Source: Helicobacter salomonis (GTDB lineage: Bacteria; Campylobacterota; Campylobacteria; Campylobacterales; Helicobacteraceae). Taken from it: DNA of 64,000 nt. Every line of letters begins with the position of its first letter. Position 1 is the stretch's first letter. A program made the translations under genes and the position numbers. Location: positions 1 to 64,000 of the forward strand of contig NZ_JAERIS010000004.1 of the NCBI RefSeq assembly GCF_017979425.1. The letters are read 5' to 3'. Of the stretch, positions 16,053 to 26,145 are shown piece by piece. The notes beneath the pieces were generated by a model that saw nothing but the letters and a program-made list of their open reading frames with translations, searched no databases and was not told the DNA's origin.

Positions 16053-18270
16053 ATGCTAGGTATTTTGAAAACCGCCGAGCAGTTGCGAACAAGTAATGCC
16101 ACGCAAGCATACACGGATTCAAATAAGCTTTATGCCACCTTAAAAGAGGGGTGGGATGAAATATACCCCTTTACGGCACAAATGGCGTTTGCAAAATAAT
16201 GTGTTTGACTCTAAAAACGAGGTGTTTTACAAACCTTTAATGGTTTGCAGAGATGGCATTTTGCCCTTTTGTGTGCGTCTAGCTCCCGAAGATGTGGGCT
16301 TACAAGCAGTGCAAGAAATACTAGACACGCCATTTTGTGGTATCGGGAAACAAGATATTCGTTACGATGGCAGTTACCACAGCCTTTCTTTAAAGGACTA
16401 CCAAGAGCAAGAACACAAATTTAAGGGGCTTTGAGTGCGTTTTGCCAATACCTAGAACCCTTTTTAAGAGACACCTCTACACTCTCTGATACAGAAAAAT
16501 TGCAAGGGTGGTTTGTGTTTGTGGAATTAGAGTGGGGCATTGTTTAGAGGCATGGCAGAAGTTTGACAAACTTTACAAAGGGGAGTGCAAGGCAAAGGGT
16601 GCAAAAAGCTTTATCCTAGAGAGATACAGGAGGCGACTAAATGGGCTTTTGAGAATTTTTAAGAAGCCTCGTGATTTGTTAAGAGAGGGCTTGAAACAAC
16701 TTTTGGCATGCGCGGATCGCCTAGGGGGAGTAGCGGCACTACGCAAATTGGGGTGGGATTCTTATGATTCTAAGGTCAGTTTATCCATCCCTTATAGCGA
16801 GGAGGGCTTACAAGAGCTCTTAGAACTTAAAGAGGCTATGGGGGCTGTGGCGAGCACAGATGCTAAAGTCTTGAATGCTAAAGAAGTGCTAGAGCAAAAA
16901 ATCGTTGAGTGCCAAGAGGAATTGCCAAAGGTCATCGCCCTTTTATAGCAGGCTCAAGACAAGAGTTGGCAAGAGCGGGATAAAATTAGAGCACCCTTTG
17001 AGAAATCGGCAGATAGCCTACAAGCAGACATTGAAGCTCTATTGGAGGCTTGCGATGCGAGCTTAGGCGTGGCGGTTGTACGCCAAGTTTTGGGGGTTAA
17101 AAAGGCAAAATATACAAGAAATTACAATGAATCGGGCTTTAAAACAGCTTTAGAGAAGGAGGTGCTCAAACCTTTGGAGGAGTATTTCAAAGCATTGGGG
17201 CTAGTTGCTGAACCTAAATGCGCTTTAGGCGTACTCCAAGCAGAGTTGCAAAAAATATCGCCCAAATCCAAGAGACCCTTGCAGAGATCGAGCAGACCCA
17301 CCAAGCCCTTGTCAAAGAGGGGATTGTGACCGACAAAGAAACCAAGGTCCTTTACAACTCTTTAGATCAGGGCTTAGAGTCTTTAAAGGCAAGCTTAAAA
17401 ACTTTTGTGGCGAGTAATGGGTATGAAAACATTGTCAAAATGGGAAAAGAAGCTCTAAGACATGTGGGGTATGTTGGAGAGTTAGACGAGGCCCCACTCA
17501 AGGCAAGTGGTGCCAACAGCCCACAATCCGCATCTATGGACTTGGCACAAACCCGTGCCTTTTTGGAAGAAAGGCTACACACGGAGTTAAAACGCAACAA
17601 CATCTGCGAGCATTTGGGCAAGCATTTGCGTAATTTTTGAGGTGGGCCTAAAAACCTTGCAAGAGCGGGCACAAGAGTTACAAACCGCCATCCATCAAAA
17701 CAAAAAAGATAGCATTACGCCCCACATCAATGGTTTTCAACAAGCCCACCAAAACGCCCAAGAGAAGCTTAAAAATCTTTTAGAGTTTTTAGACCCGGAT
17801 ACTTCCAAGGAACTAGTGGTCTTAAGCGCAGAGTTAGATGCTTTGGATGCAGGGGAAATCCACGATTTGAATGGCTTTTATGAGGGCTTAAAACTTTTAC
17901 GTGAAAAAGAGGGGGATGGGGGGAAGAGGACACATGCCCGTTTTTTGAGGAATTGTTCCCTGAAGACCCGGAGAATGATGGTGAAGAGTTTTATGCCCAA
18001 AAACGCCTAGAAAGTTTAGAAACGGGTGCTAAGGCAGGCGGCGTTGTGCGCTATAGAGCTTGCAAACAAGTTTTTAGATCAAAAAGATGCAGATTTTGAC
18101 AAATGCCAAGAGTTGCTAGAATTGCTCACCCCCTTTTGGGAGGAGCAACACCACTATGGGGCGTTGGCGATGTTGCTTCAGCTTTTAAAAGTGCAAATCT
18201 CTCAATGCAAGGGCGAACAGACTAAATAGCTCCAAAGCAGACTAGATCAATACCTAGCCCGTTTAGAAAA
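16053..18270 (+). pseudogene. Large helical protein of unknown function, many frameshifts
   Basis: A good start (GGGAGGTGAGGC then ATG at 16053) opens MLGILKTAEQLRTSNATQAY. The coherent protein then has to be followed through about eight lesions: VFYKPLMVCRDGILPFCVRL, CQYLEPFLRDTSTLSDTEKL, EAWQKFDKLYKGECKAKGAK, LREGLKQLLACADRLGGVAA, VLGVKKAKYTRNYNESGF, IQETLAEIEQTHQALVKEGI, LKTLQERAQELQTAIHQNKK, LDQKDADFDKCQELLELLTP and QYLARLEKMGCDPSGLEK. The predicted product would be about 730 residues, helical and cytosolic. I do not recognise it. At about 18295 its frame runs straight into the DUF2779 remnant, so a deletion appears to have fused the two genes. Confidence 0.4.
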
Positions 18271-19558
18271 AATGGGTTGCGATCCTAGCGGATTGGAGAA
18301 GTATTACTACCAAGGGATTTTTGTGATGGTGGATATTTTGCAAGTAGAAAACGATGGCGTGGTGTTAAACGAAGTGAAGAGCTCTACGGGTGCCTTTAAA
18401 GACACCAAGGCACAACCTCCTAAAGAGGAATATTTATGGGATTTAGGTATCCAATACTATGTCCTTAAAGGTTTGGGCTACAACATTAAGGGAGTTTATT
18501 TAATCTGCCTCAATCACACCTATACAAGACAAGGGGCGTTAGATTTGAAAAAGTTGTTCTTAAAAAACGACTTTTTAGAGTTTATCAAGGGCTTCCAAAG
18601 TCAAATCTCTAAAGAGTTGGAGCGCATGCGCCAAATCCTAGAAAACCCCCAAGAACCTAGTCAAGACATTGGTGCGCATTGCGACAACCCCTACCGTTGC
18701 AAAGCTATGGCGTATTGTTGGCAAGAGCAAAAGGGGATTGTCGGCACCAGCCATGTGTTTGCCATCACTAACTTGAGAATGGATAAAAAAATGAAATTTT
18801 ATCAGAATGGGCAGGTACTCTTCAAGGATTTAACGGCAGCGGATTTAAAAAAGTTGAGCGACAAGCAGAGGCGACAAATGGTGTGTAGCCTCGAGCAACA
18901 AACCCACATTAACAAAGAGGCGATCCAAGAGTTTTTAAACACCCTGAACTACCCTCTTTGTCATTTGGACTTTGAAACTTATCAGAGCGCGATTCCCTCA
19001 TTCGATGGCATGAAACCCTATAGCCAAATCCCCTTTCAGTATTCGCTCCACATAGAGTATGCAGACGGGCGCATGGAACACCAAGAGTTTTTAGCCGAGT
19101 GTGGCACAGATGGGCTTAGCTTTGGCAGAGCAGTTAATCAAAGACATTCCAGAAAATGCCTGTGTGCTCGCTTACAACGCTTTTTTTGAAAAAAGCGTGT
19201 TGCAAGGACTGGTAGATTTGTTTGCCCCAACGATACCTAAGGTGTCTCAAGCCTTGCTGCAGGTTAGAAATAGGATTTTAGATCTGATGATCCCATTTAA
19301 AGAGGGATATTACTACGATCCCAAAATGGGGGTAGCTATTCCATTAAGAACGTCTTGCCCGCTTTGGTGCCTGACTTTGAAAAGACTTATAAGGATTTGG
19401 ACTTGGTGCACAATGGTGAGGAAGCGATGGCAGCTTACGCTAAAATGTCTAGCCTGCCAAGAGACGAGCAAGATAGATACAAACAAGCACTTTTAGAGTA
19501 TTGTAAGCTGGACACTTTAGCGATGGTGAAGGTGCTAGAAGTGTTAAAGGGGATATAG
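18271..19558 (+). pseudogene. DUF2779 protein (Cas4-like plus exonuclease-like), truncated and frameshifted
   Basis: The sequence shows a Cas4/RecB-like core (GIFVMVDILQV, VVLNEVKSSTG with the E-x-K nuclease motif, YLWDLGIQYYVLKGLGYNIK), a cysteine-bearing segment (CDNPYRCKAMAYCW), then an exonuclease-like part (LCHLDFETYQSAIPSFDGMK, with D-x-E). After frameshifts near 19110 and 19340 it continues CVLAYNAFFEKSVL, LDLMIPFKEGYYYDPKMG, LPALVPDFEKTYKDLDLVHN and YCKLDTLAMVKVLEVLKG. This order is typical of DUF2779 proteins of Helicobacter. The first 100 or so residues are absent and replaced by the upstream coiled-coil frame. Function of the family is unproven. Confidence 0.6.
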
Positions 19559-19564
19559 AGGCTT

Positions 19565-19880
19565 TATGGCATTGGTGAGTAGCTTGCAGGCCCTACCCCA
19601 ACTCCTTTTTGCGCTTGCTCTTGGATAGTTTGGTTAGGGGCTTTGGGCGGCTTAGACTTTTGTTTTTAATGTCCTATACTTTCGATATGCCTCCGCACCT
19701 AAACCGCCTATGACTGCATAGAGCACCGGAACGATATGGTAATGATGTGGTTTTGTTTTAAATGTGCGGGTAAAGGTTTTCTGCCCGGTTTGGCTTTGCC
19801 TTTAACCTTAAAAGTGTTTTTTTGGCATTGCTGGCATTCTTCAAAGCGTCCTAGATAGTTTTAGGGGTGTTTTCATTCAT
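19565..19880 (-). pseudogene. Degraded small protein with CxxC pair
   Basis: On the minus strand fragments read FEECQQCQKNTFKVKGKAKP (possible zinc ribbon half), IVPVLYAVIGGLGAEAYRKY (a glycine-containing hydrophobic helix), and PNQTIQEQAQKGVGVGPA before the left end. Stops and frame changes separate them. A membrane-anchored plasmid protein is possible; I cannot name it. Confidence 0.3.
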
Positions 19881-20330
19881 TGAATTGCTCCTTGTATTAG
19901 GGTGTTTAAAAGGCGTTGGTATTCCGTGATGGAAGTCTTGTAATGGAGTCTGGAGAGCGGGGTTTGTAAAGAGAGTTCTTTAAAGCTCAGTCCCTTACGC
20001 ATGGAGTTTTCTAAAATCTTGGAGCGTTTGAAGAAGAAAAAGTTTAAATCGTTGAAGTTAGATTGCAAGGTAGAACTGGCTTGCTCTTTTTCCTTTAGAC
20101 TTTGGTAGTCGGTAATAAACACCACCAAAGCATTTTAAAGTCTGCGACTCTTGGATAGCTTCAATAGTTTTTAAAAGGGCGTTGCAAAGAGGCGTGCGGG
20201 GGATGGTGGTGGCTTGGCTAGCTTGAGCGATGTCTAAAACCCCACTTTGGACGAAGCCCCCAAAGCCATAGACACAACTATCAATCAAGGGTAGCTACTC
20301 GCAGCCCCCTCCTCTCAATTAAGGCCTAAA
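19877..20330 (-). pseudogene. Unknown plasmid-type protein, frameshifted
   Basis: The 5' part reads GFGGFVQSGVLDIAQASQAT, TPLCNALLKTIEAIQESQTL; after a frameshift near 20130 it continues VVFITDYQSLKEKEQASSTL and SNFNDLNFFFFKRSKILENS to the stop at 19877. Soluble, helical, no motif that I recognise. It borders the plasmid-like zone on the chromosome side. Confidence 0.35.
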
Positions 20331-20390
20331 AGTTGAACACATAGTTCACAAAGACCGACACATTTCTCTTGTAGGCGATGGTTTCTTTAA

Positions 20391-21116
20391 ATGACCCGCC
20401 TACTTCTTTTAGCTCTCTTGGCATTAAATCTGCAGGCTAAAGAAGATGTATTGACTATCTTTATTCCAATAGGCAAGCTCCAAGAATTTAAAAACACCCA
20501 ACAATTTTTCAAGGCATTTAAGGCACTCTATGACTACACGCAAAAATCCTATGTCAAGATATACAAACGCCTAAACATCACGGATGATGACTCATATGTT
20601 GATAAATCCGATTTGACTTTGGCCATGGGAGATTACACAGATGCCTCCATTCCCCTAGCCAAAGCCCTAAGACAACAAGTATCACTTGTTTAAAGAGTTT
20701 AAACACAAAACCAAAGAGAAGAGCTTTTTTAGCCCATGTGAAGGATATGGCCATGTTCCATGCCCTAGACTCATGGACAATTTGCGTGAAGGAGAAGAAG
20801 CAAAGGCGACATTTATTGCCCACGAATTTTTACATATCAACGCATGGCTTTATGCCCCGCTTTTCAACGCCCAAAGGGCTGGGCTAGATGCGATCGCCTA
20901 TCTCCAACAACTTCATCGTATCGTTTCTAAAACTAATTATCCCCATATTAGAAAGATCGAGTATTTTAATCAAGCAAGGGTATATGAAGAACGGAGAAAA
21001 ACATTGTCCTCCATGAGCCCTTTAGAAAACGCCTAGTTCAAAATATGCATAATGCGGATATACCCACGGGAATCTTTCATGTAGACTATGTGGTTATTGG
21101 GTCTCGCTCGTTTTGA
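20391..21116 (+). pseudogene. Secreted hypothetical protein, two frameshifts
   Basis: The start MTRLLLLALLALNLQAKEDV is a clean signal peptide. The frame reads LAMGDYTDASIPLAKALRQQ, shifts near 20685 to YHLFKEFKHKTKEKSFFSPC, then runs to YNQ-type FNQARVY, and shifts again near 20985 to MKNGEKNIVLHEPFRKRLVQ and FHVDYVVIGSRSF, ending with TGA at 21116. Read through, this is a roughly 240-residue exported protein. There are two or more cysteines (SPCEGYGHVPCP). Not recognised. The gene sits between the plasmid zone and the conserved obg-dpp block. Confidence 0.45.
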
Positions 21117-21273
21117 GCACAATTTGTGATGTAGATAAGAAATTTAGAGTGAAAATTTGGTTGTTGCTGAGGGGAGAGGGGTAAGGCTAACAAATCCAAT
21201 CAAAGGCAAACAAAAACCCCTTGCAAATAAGGTCGCCACTATGATGTAAAAAAATCTAACTCTGCAAAACTGC

Positions 21274-21564
21274 CTAATCCCCCAAAAGAGTCTTGGCGTT
21301 CTTGCAACCCTGCTCGCTCCCCATCTTACAAGCCTTTTTAAAATATTCATGTGCCATTTCTTTATCTACCTCCACACCTTCGCCCTTGGTATACCCAAAC
21401 TTGGGCTATGATGTAACATGTCCGGCGGCTTTTTGAAAGGATTCAAATGCCTTGCTATAGTCTCCTTGCTTATAATAAGTCCGTCCCTGCTCAAGCAGAT
21501 CATGGGCACTCTGCGCCCCGCACAGCCCCACAGACAAAACCAGCGCCCATAAGACTTTGATCAT
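21274..21564 (-). pseudogene. Short Hcp-like Sel1-repeat protein with in-frame stop
   Basis: ATG at 21564 opens MIKVLWALVLSVGLCGAQSA, a signal peptide, then HDLLEQGRTYYKQGDYSKAF and ESFQKAAGHVTS, a TAG, then in the same frame GYTKGEGVEVDKEMAHEYFK, KACKMGSEQGCKNAKTLLGD and a stop. The second half is a perfect cysteine-bearing Sel1 repeat of the Helicobacter cysteine-rich (Hcp) type (A..yf.kAC..G...gC). The nonsense codon and a short deletion remove function. It follows obg on the same strand. Compare the other Sel1 remnant at 1567-2430. Confidence 0.6.
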
Positions 21565-21587
21565 ACGGCCACAAACCATGCCACTCC

Positions 21588-22586
21588 TTATAGACTTTTA
21601 TCTAAATGTCTGGCTAGGGTTTGCACCAGCTGGGCGGTGTTGGTGGTGGTGTGGGCAGAAATAGGCAGAATAAAGGCGGGCTTGGGGTCTAAATCTCTTT
21701 CAAAGGCGTTTAGAATATCTGTAAGGGTTTTAGGTTCTAGCAAGTCTATTTTGTTGATCGCCACCCCAAAGGTGCGTTGTTTCAATGTGGGCGAAAACGC
21801 GCCCAATTCATGGCGTAAATTTTCATATTGCTCTTTTAAGTCCAAGCCCACATCCAGCACAAAGAGGAGAAACTGCGTGCGCTCGATGTGTTTTAAAAAA
21901 GCTAGCCCTAAGCCCTTGCCCCCGCTGGCTCCCTCTATGACCCCCGGGATGTCTGCAATCACAAATTCTTTAAAATCCCCCACGCTTACCACCCCTAAAT
22001 TAGGCACTAGAGTTGTGAAGGCGTAGTTAGCGATCTTGGGGCGCGCATTAGAGATCACGCTAATTAAAGTGGATTTGCCTACATTGGGCAAGCCCACCAA
22101 GCCCACATCGGCAATCAGCTTTAGCTCTAAGCGCACGCTCAATTCCACCCCCTCTAGCCCCTTTTGGGCGTAGGTGGGGCGTTGTTGCACGGCGTTTTTA
22201 AAGCGCGCATTGCCCATCCCCCCCTTGCCCCCCTCTAAAATCTTAATAGGCACGTTACATTCTATGAAATCCCCTAACAACTCCCCGCTTTGCTGATTAT
22301 AAATCTGCGTCCCCGGGGGCACGATGAGGGTAACACTCTCCCCCTTTTTGCCACTGCAATTTTTGGGACCCCCGGGCGCGCCATTCTTAGCTTTGTAATG
22401 TTTTTTGCCCCTAAAGGCCCCTAGCGTGTCGGTGTTATTGCTCACCTGCACGAAAACATCGCCCCCATCGCCCCCATCGCCCCCATCCGGTCCGCCCTTG
22501 ATCACAAATTTTTCGCGCCTAAAACTCACCGCACCCGATCCGCCCTTGCCAGAGGCGATGACAATTTCTACGCTATCGACAAACAT
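21588..22586 (-). CDS. obgE: GTPase Obg (ribosome assembly)
   Basis: Obg is an essential GTP-binding protein that binds the 50S subunit during assembly and links growth to stress. The glycine-rich Obg fold covers residues 1-157 ([12 protein letters not shown] at 31-42). The G domain follows: G1 GLPNVGKST (165-173), G2 TT (191-192), G3 DIPG (212-215), G4 NKID (278-281), G5 SA (310-311). At 332 residues it is close to the family core length, without a long C-terminal extension. It is the last gene of the rplU-rpmA-dpp-obg run, with only three bases between it and dppF, the same order as in H. pylori. Confidence 0.95.
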   Translation of the reverse strand: MFVDSVEIVIASGKGGSGAVSFRREKFVIKGGPDGGDGGDGGDVFVQVSNNTDTLGAFRGKKHYKAKNGAPGGPKNCSGKKGESVTLIVPPGTQIYNQQSGELLGDFIECNVPIKILEGGKGGMGNARFKNAVQQRPTYAQKGLEGVELSVRLELKLIADVGLVGLPNVGKSTLISVISNARPKIANYAFTTLVPNLGVVSVGDFKEFVIADIPGVIEGASGGKGLGLAFLKHIERTQFLLFVLDVGLDLKEQYENLRHELGAFSPTLKQRTFGVAINKIDLLEPKTLTDILNAFERDLDPKPAFILPISAHTTTNTAQLVQTLARHLDKSL

Positions 22587-22589
22587 GGA

Positions 22590-23390
22590 CTAGGAAAAGC
22601 GTTGCATGGATTTTTCTAAATGGGGCACGGCGTGTAAGAGTTTTTTGGTGTAGGGGTCTTTAGGGTCGCTTAACACACTCTCCACATCGCCGCGTTCTAC
22701 AATCTCGCCCTGATACATCACCAAAATACGATCGCTGATATGCTCCACCACGCCCAAATCATGGCTGATAAAGACATAGGTTAAGCCCATTTCTTTTTGC
22801 AAATCTAATAGCAGATTGAGCACTTGGGCTTGGATGGAGACATCTAAAGCCGAAACGGGCTCATCACAGATCACCACTTTGGGGTGGATGATGAGTGCGC
22901 GCGCAATGCCAATGCGCTGGCGTTGCCCCCCTGAGAATTGATGGGGGTAGCGGCCGATCCACTCGCGTTTAAGCCCCACACTATCCATCATCTCTAAAAC
23001 TTTTTCGTGCCGCTCTTGTTTGGAAAAATTTGTGTTGAGCAAAAGGGGTTCGGCGATGATGTCCCCCACCTGCCACCTAGGGTTCAAGCTAGAATAGGGG
23101 TCTTGGAAGATTATTTGGACATATTTTCGGTATTCCTGCCAATCAGTTTTGCTAAATTGGGCTAGGCTCTTGCCCTTGAATAAAATCTCCCCCCCGCTAG
23201 GGCTCTCAATCCCCATTAAAAGTTTGGCAGTGGTGCTCTTCCCACACCCACTTTCCCCAACCACGCTCAAAATCTCCCCATCATGCACCTTGAAGGTGAT
23301 GTCTTTCACGGCGTGGATCTGTTTGGCTTCTTTAAACAAACCTTGAGAAATATGGTAGGTTTTTTGTAAATTTTTGGCTTCTAAGATCAT
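22590..23390 (-). CDS. dppF: Peptide ABC transporter ATPase DppF
   Basis: One of the two cytoplasmic ATPases that drive dipeptide/oligopeptide import. The 266-residue protein carries Walker A GESGCGKST (45-53), the Q-loop FQDPYSSLNP, the signature FSGGQRQR and Walker B VVICDEP, followed by the H-loop SHDLG. The C-terminal DPKDPYTKKLLHAVP is the oligopeptide-transporter tail. It overlaps dppD by four bases (ATGA), so the two ATPases are translationally coupled, which suits a 1:1 heterodimer. Confidence 0.93.
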   Translation of the reverse strand: MILEAKNLQKTYHISQGLFKEAKQIHAVKDITFKVHDGEILSVVGESGCGKSTTAKLLMGIESPSGGEILFKGKSLAQFSKTDWQEYRKYVQIIFQDPYSSLNPRWQVGDIIAEPLLLNTNFSKQERHEKVLEMMDSVGLKREWIGRYPHQFSGGQRQRIGIARALIIHPKVVICDEPVSALDVSIQAQVLNLLLDLQKEMGLTYVFISHDLGVVEHISDRILVMYQGEIVERGDVESVLSDPKDPYTKKLLHAVPHLEKSMQRFS

Positions 23391-24259
23391 CGAATCTCCC
23401 TGGGAAATTCTAAATAATTGACATTCTCATCCACGGTTTGGAGGCGTTTTTTGCGGTGTTCCTTGCCCGGTTTGGGGATCGCATTGAGCAGGGCTTGGGT
23501 GTAGGGGTGGCGCGGATTACTGAAAAGCTCTTTGGCACTGGCTTTTTCTACCACATGTCCCTTATACATTACCACCACCGCGTCCGCTAGCTGGGCGACA
23601 ACGCCTAGATCGTGGGTGATAAAGAGGATCGAAGTCCCCTTAGTGGCTTGTAACTCCTGCATGAGTTCTAAAATTTGGGCCTGAATGGTAACATCTAAAG
23701 CGGTAGTGGGTTCATCGGCGATCAAGAGTTCTGGAGCGCACACCATTGCCATGGCGATCATCACCCTTTGGCGTTGCCCCCCGCTGAGTTTAAAGGGGTA
23801 GTCATGGTAGCGTTCTTTGGCATGCGGGATACCCACACGCTCCAACTCGGCCAAAGCGCGCTCGTAGCGTTCTTTGCGGTTCAAATCGGGGTGGTGGATT
23901 TTAAGCGCCTCGCTGATTTGAAAGCCGATCGTGTAAGAGGGGTTAAGGCTGGTCATGGGTTCTTGAAAAATCATGCTGATTTTCTTGCCCCGAATCTCTT
24001 GTTGCATTTGTTTCTGGCTGAGCTTGAGTAAATCCTGCTGTCTAAACTCGATCACCCCATCTACAATTTTACCGGGCTTGTCAATGAGACCTAGAATGGA
24101 AAGCGAGGTGATACTTTTCCCACTCCCACTCTCTCCAACAATACACAGAGTTTGAGATTTCTTGAGCTCAAAGCTCACCCCATCCACGGCTTTATTGATT
24201 CCCTTATCAGTAAAGAAGTAGGTTTTAAGGTTTTCCACCTTGAGTAGGGTTTCAGACAT
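23387..24259 (-). CDS. dppD: Peptide ABC transporter ATPase DppD
   Basis: Partner ATPase of DppF. Walker [10 protein letters not shown] (42-50), Q-loop [10 protein letters not shown], signature LSGGQRQR and Walker B LLIADEP are all present in the 290 residues, plus the C-terminal [16 protein letters not shown] region that in some family members binds an iron-sulphur cluster (the cysteines are not obvious here). Ten bases separate it from dppC. Paralogous to dppF but clearly distinct, as usual in Dpp/Opp operons. Confidence 0.93.
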   Translation of the reverse strand: MSETLLKVENLKTYFFTDKGINKAVDGVSFELKKSQTLCIVGESGSGKSITSLSILGLIDKPGKIVDGVIEFRQQDLLKLSQKQMQQEIRGKKISMIFQEPMTSLNPSYTIGFQISEALKIHHPDLNRKERYERALAELERVGIPHAKERYHDYPFKLSGGQRQRVMIAMAMVCAPELLIADEPTTALDVTIQAQILELMQELQATKGTSILFITHDLGVVAQLADAVVVMYKGHVVEKASAKELFSNPRHPYTQALLNAIPKPGKEHRKKRLQTVDENVNYLEFPREIR

Positions 24260-24268
24260 AGTAACTCC

Positions 24269-25129
24269 CTAACGCGTGTGTTTGGGATCGAGCGCATCCA
24301 TGATCCCATCGCCCAGCAAGTTAAAGCCCATCACCGTCAAAAAAATCATACCCCCCGGGAAGATGATGAGCCAGGGAGCGGTGGTGATGTATTGCATCGC
24401 GTCCAAGAGCATCGCGCCCCATTCGGGTGTGGGGGGCTGTGCGCCCAAGCCCAAAAAGCTCAAACCAGCCGCCTCCAACACAGCAGAGGCAAAGCCCATC
24501 GTGGCTTGCACAATGATGGGCACGGCGCAATTAGGGAAGATGACCCTAAACATCAGGCGCAAATGCCCCGAGCCATTGACTTTGGAGGCGATGACATATT
24601 CTTTTTCTTTTTCGGCTAAGACAGAGGCGCGTACAATGCGGGCAAACCCGGGAATCCCCACAATACCGATAGCTAACATCGCGTTAAACAGGGAGGGCCC
24701 CAAGATCGCTACCACGATAATAATGAGTAAAATGGAGGGTAAAGCCAACATTAAATCCATCAAACGCATGATAATCATGTCCGTGCGCCTGCCAAAATAA
24801 CCCGCCAAGAGCCCAAAGACAATCCCAAAAGAGACAGCAATGCCGATGGAAATCACTCCAATAGTCAGAGAAATGCGCGCTCCATAGAGCAGGCGGGTGA
24901 AGATATCCCGCCCCAAGTCATCTGTACCCAAGAGGTGTTTAGCACTCCCCCCTTTGTCCCAGGCAGGCAGGGCTAGCCTCTCTTGGGCATTTTGTGCATA
25001 AGGATCATGATGGCTGATCACAGGGGCTAGCAGGGCACATAGGATTAAAAAAAGCACAATCCATGCTCCCACCACGGCCGCTTTATTTTTCTTAAATCGC
25101 CCCCAAAACTCTGTGATGCGTTCCATCAT
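24269..25129 (-). CDS. dppC: Peptide ABC transporter permease DppC
   Basis: Inner-membrane permease of 286 residues with the OppC-type N-terminal segment (WGRFKKNKAAVVGAWIVLFL) and five further hydrophobic spans. LLGTDDLGRDIFTRLLYGAR is the family signature near residue 65-85, and the EAA-like loop (KVNGSGHLRLMFRVIFPNCA) contacts the ATPases. Its start overlaps the end of dppB by four bases, indicating coupling. Forms the channel with DppB. Confidence 0.93.
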   Translation of the reverse strand: MMERITEFWGRFKKNKAAVVGAWIVLFLILCALLAPVISHHDPYAQNAQERLALPAWDKGGSAKHLLGTDDLGRDIFTRLLYGARISLTIGVISIGIAVSFGIVFGLLAGYFGRRTDMIIMRLMDLMLALPSILLIIIVVAILGPSLFNAMLAIGIVGIPGFARIVRASVLAEKEKEYVIASKVNGSGHLRLMFRVIFPNCAVPIIVQATMGFASAVLEAAGLSFLGLGAQPPTPEWGAMLLDAMQYITTAPWLIIFPGGMIFLTVMGFNLLGDGIMDALDPKHTR

Positions 25130-26130
25130 GAAAGCCTTATTCTGGGGTTGATGAAGGCGTATAGAATGTCTACGATCAAATTTGCAGCGATGAAGATTAC
25201 TGCTATGATCAAGCTAGAGGATTGGATAATGGGAAAATCACGTTGGTTGAGTGCATTGACCATCCACTTGCCCACCCCCGGCCATGCAAAGGTGGTTTCG
25301 GTGAGAATACTTCCCCCTAGTAAGCCCGCAAGCATCAAGCCTACAATGGTGGTAACGGGAATGAGCGCATTACGCAAAGTGTGGATAGTAACCACTCTAA
25401 AGGGAGAACATCCCTTGGCCTTAGCCGTGCGCACATAGTCTTCTTTAGCCACTTCCAACATACTGGCCCTAGTCATGCGTGCGATGATGGCGGTGGGAAT
25501 GGTTGCTAAAGCGATGCTGGGCAGAACTAAATGCTTGATCGTGTCAAGAAAGGCATCGTAATCATGGGCTAACAAGCTGTCTATGAGATAAAACCCGGTA
25601 GGTCCATCTAGGTAAAACTCATCGCTCAAACGCCCATAAACCGGAAACCAGCCTAATTTGACACTGAAAAAATAGATGAGTAGTAAACCTAGCCAAAAAA
25701 CGGGCATGGATACCCCAGCTAAAGCCACTCCCATACTAGTGTAATCAAAAACGCTATAGCGTTTGATAGCCGCTACAATGCCTGCAAAGAGTCCCAGTAC
25801 AATGGCAATTACAAGGGCGCTTAGGGAGAGTTCAATCGTGGCGGGAAAACGCTGCAAAAACTCGCTCATCACCGGCTCACCCGACATCAAAGACTTCCCA
25901 AAATCCCCATGGAAAATGTGATTGATATAGAGAAAATACTGCTCTAAGAGGGGTTTATTCAAGCCCATTTGTTCTCGCAGGGCCTCCACAGCCTCCTTGC
26001 TAGCATGCTCGCCCAAGATCACCAACGCGGGGTCTCCTGGCACCAAGTGTACCATGGCAAAGACAATGATACTCACCCCAAACAAAGTAGGGATAGTCCA
26101 AAAAACCCGCTTGAGGATAAAACTTAGCAA
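25126..26130 (-). CDS. dppB: Peptide ABC transporter permease DppB
   Basis: The 334-residue protein starts with the OppB-type helix and VHLVPGDPALVILGEHAS, followed by LNKPLLEQYFLYINHIFHGD and FGKSL, the standard periplasmic domain of DppB. Six membrane spans are evident. The EAA loop is YVRTAKAKGCSPFRVVTIHT. It lies 15 bases after dppA. It forms the translocation path with DppC for peptides delivered by DppA. Confidence 0.93.
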   Translation of the reverse strand: MLSFILKRVFWTIPTLFGVSIIVFAMVHLVPGDPALVILGEHASKEAVEALREQMGLNKPLLEQYFLYINHIFHGDFGKSLMSGEPVMSEFLQRFPATIELSLSALVIAIVLGLFAGIVAAIKRYSVFDYTSMGVALAGVSMPVFWLGLLLIYFFSVKLGWFPVYGRLSDEFYLDGPTGFYLIDSLLAHDYDAFLDTIKHLVLPSIALATIPTAIIARMTRASMLEVAKEDYVRTAKAKGCSPFRVVTIHTLRNALIPVTTIVGLMLAGLLGGSILTETTFAWPGVGKWMVNALNQRDFPIIQSSSLIIAVIFIAANLIVDILYAFINPRIRLS

Positions 26131-26145
26131 GGCGTTCTCGCTAGT

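Noticed and set aside
24276-24800. Long open frames antisense to dppC, dppB and dppA
   Set aside because: They mirror the codon structure of well-conserved genes on the other strand and show no protein features.
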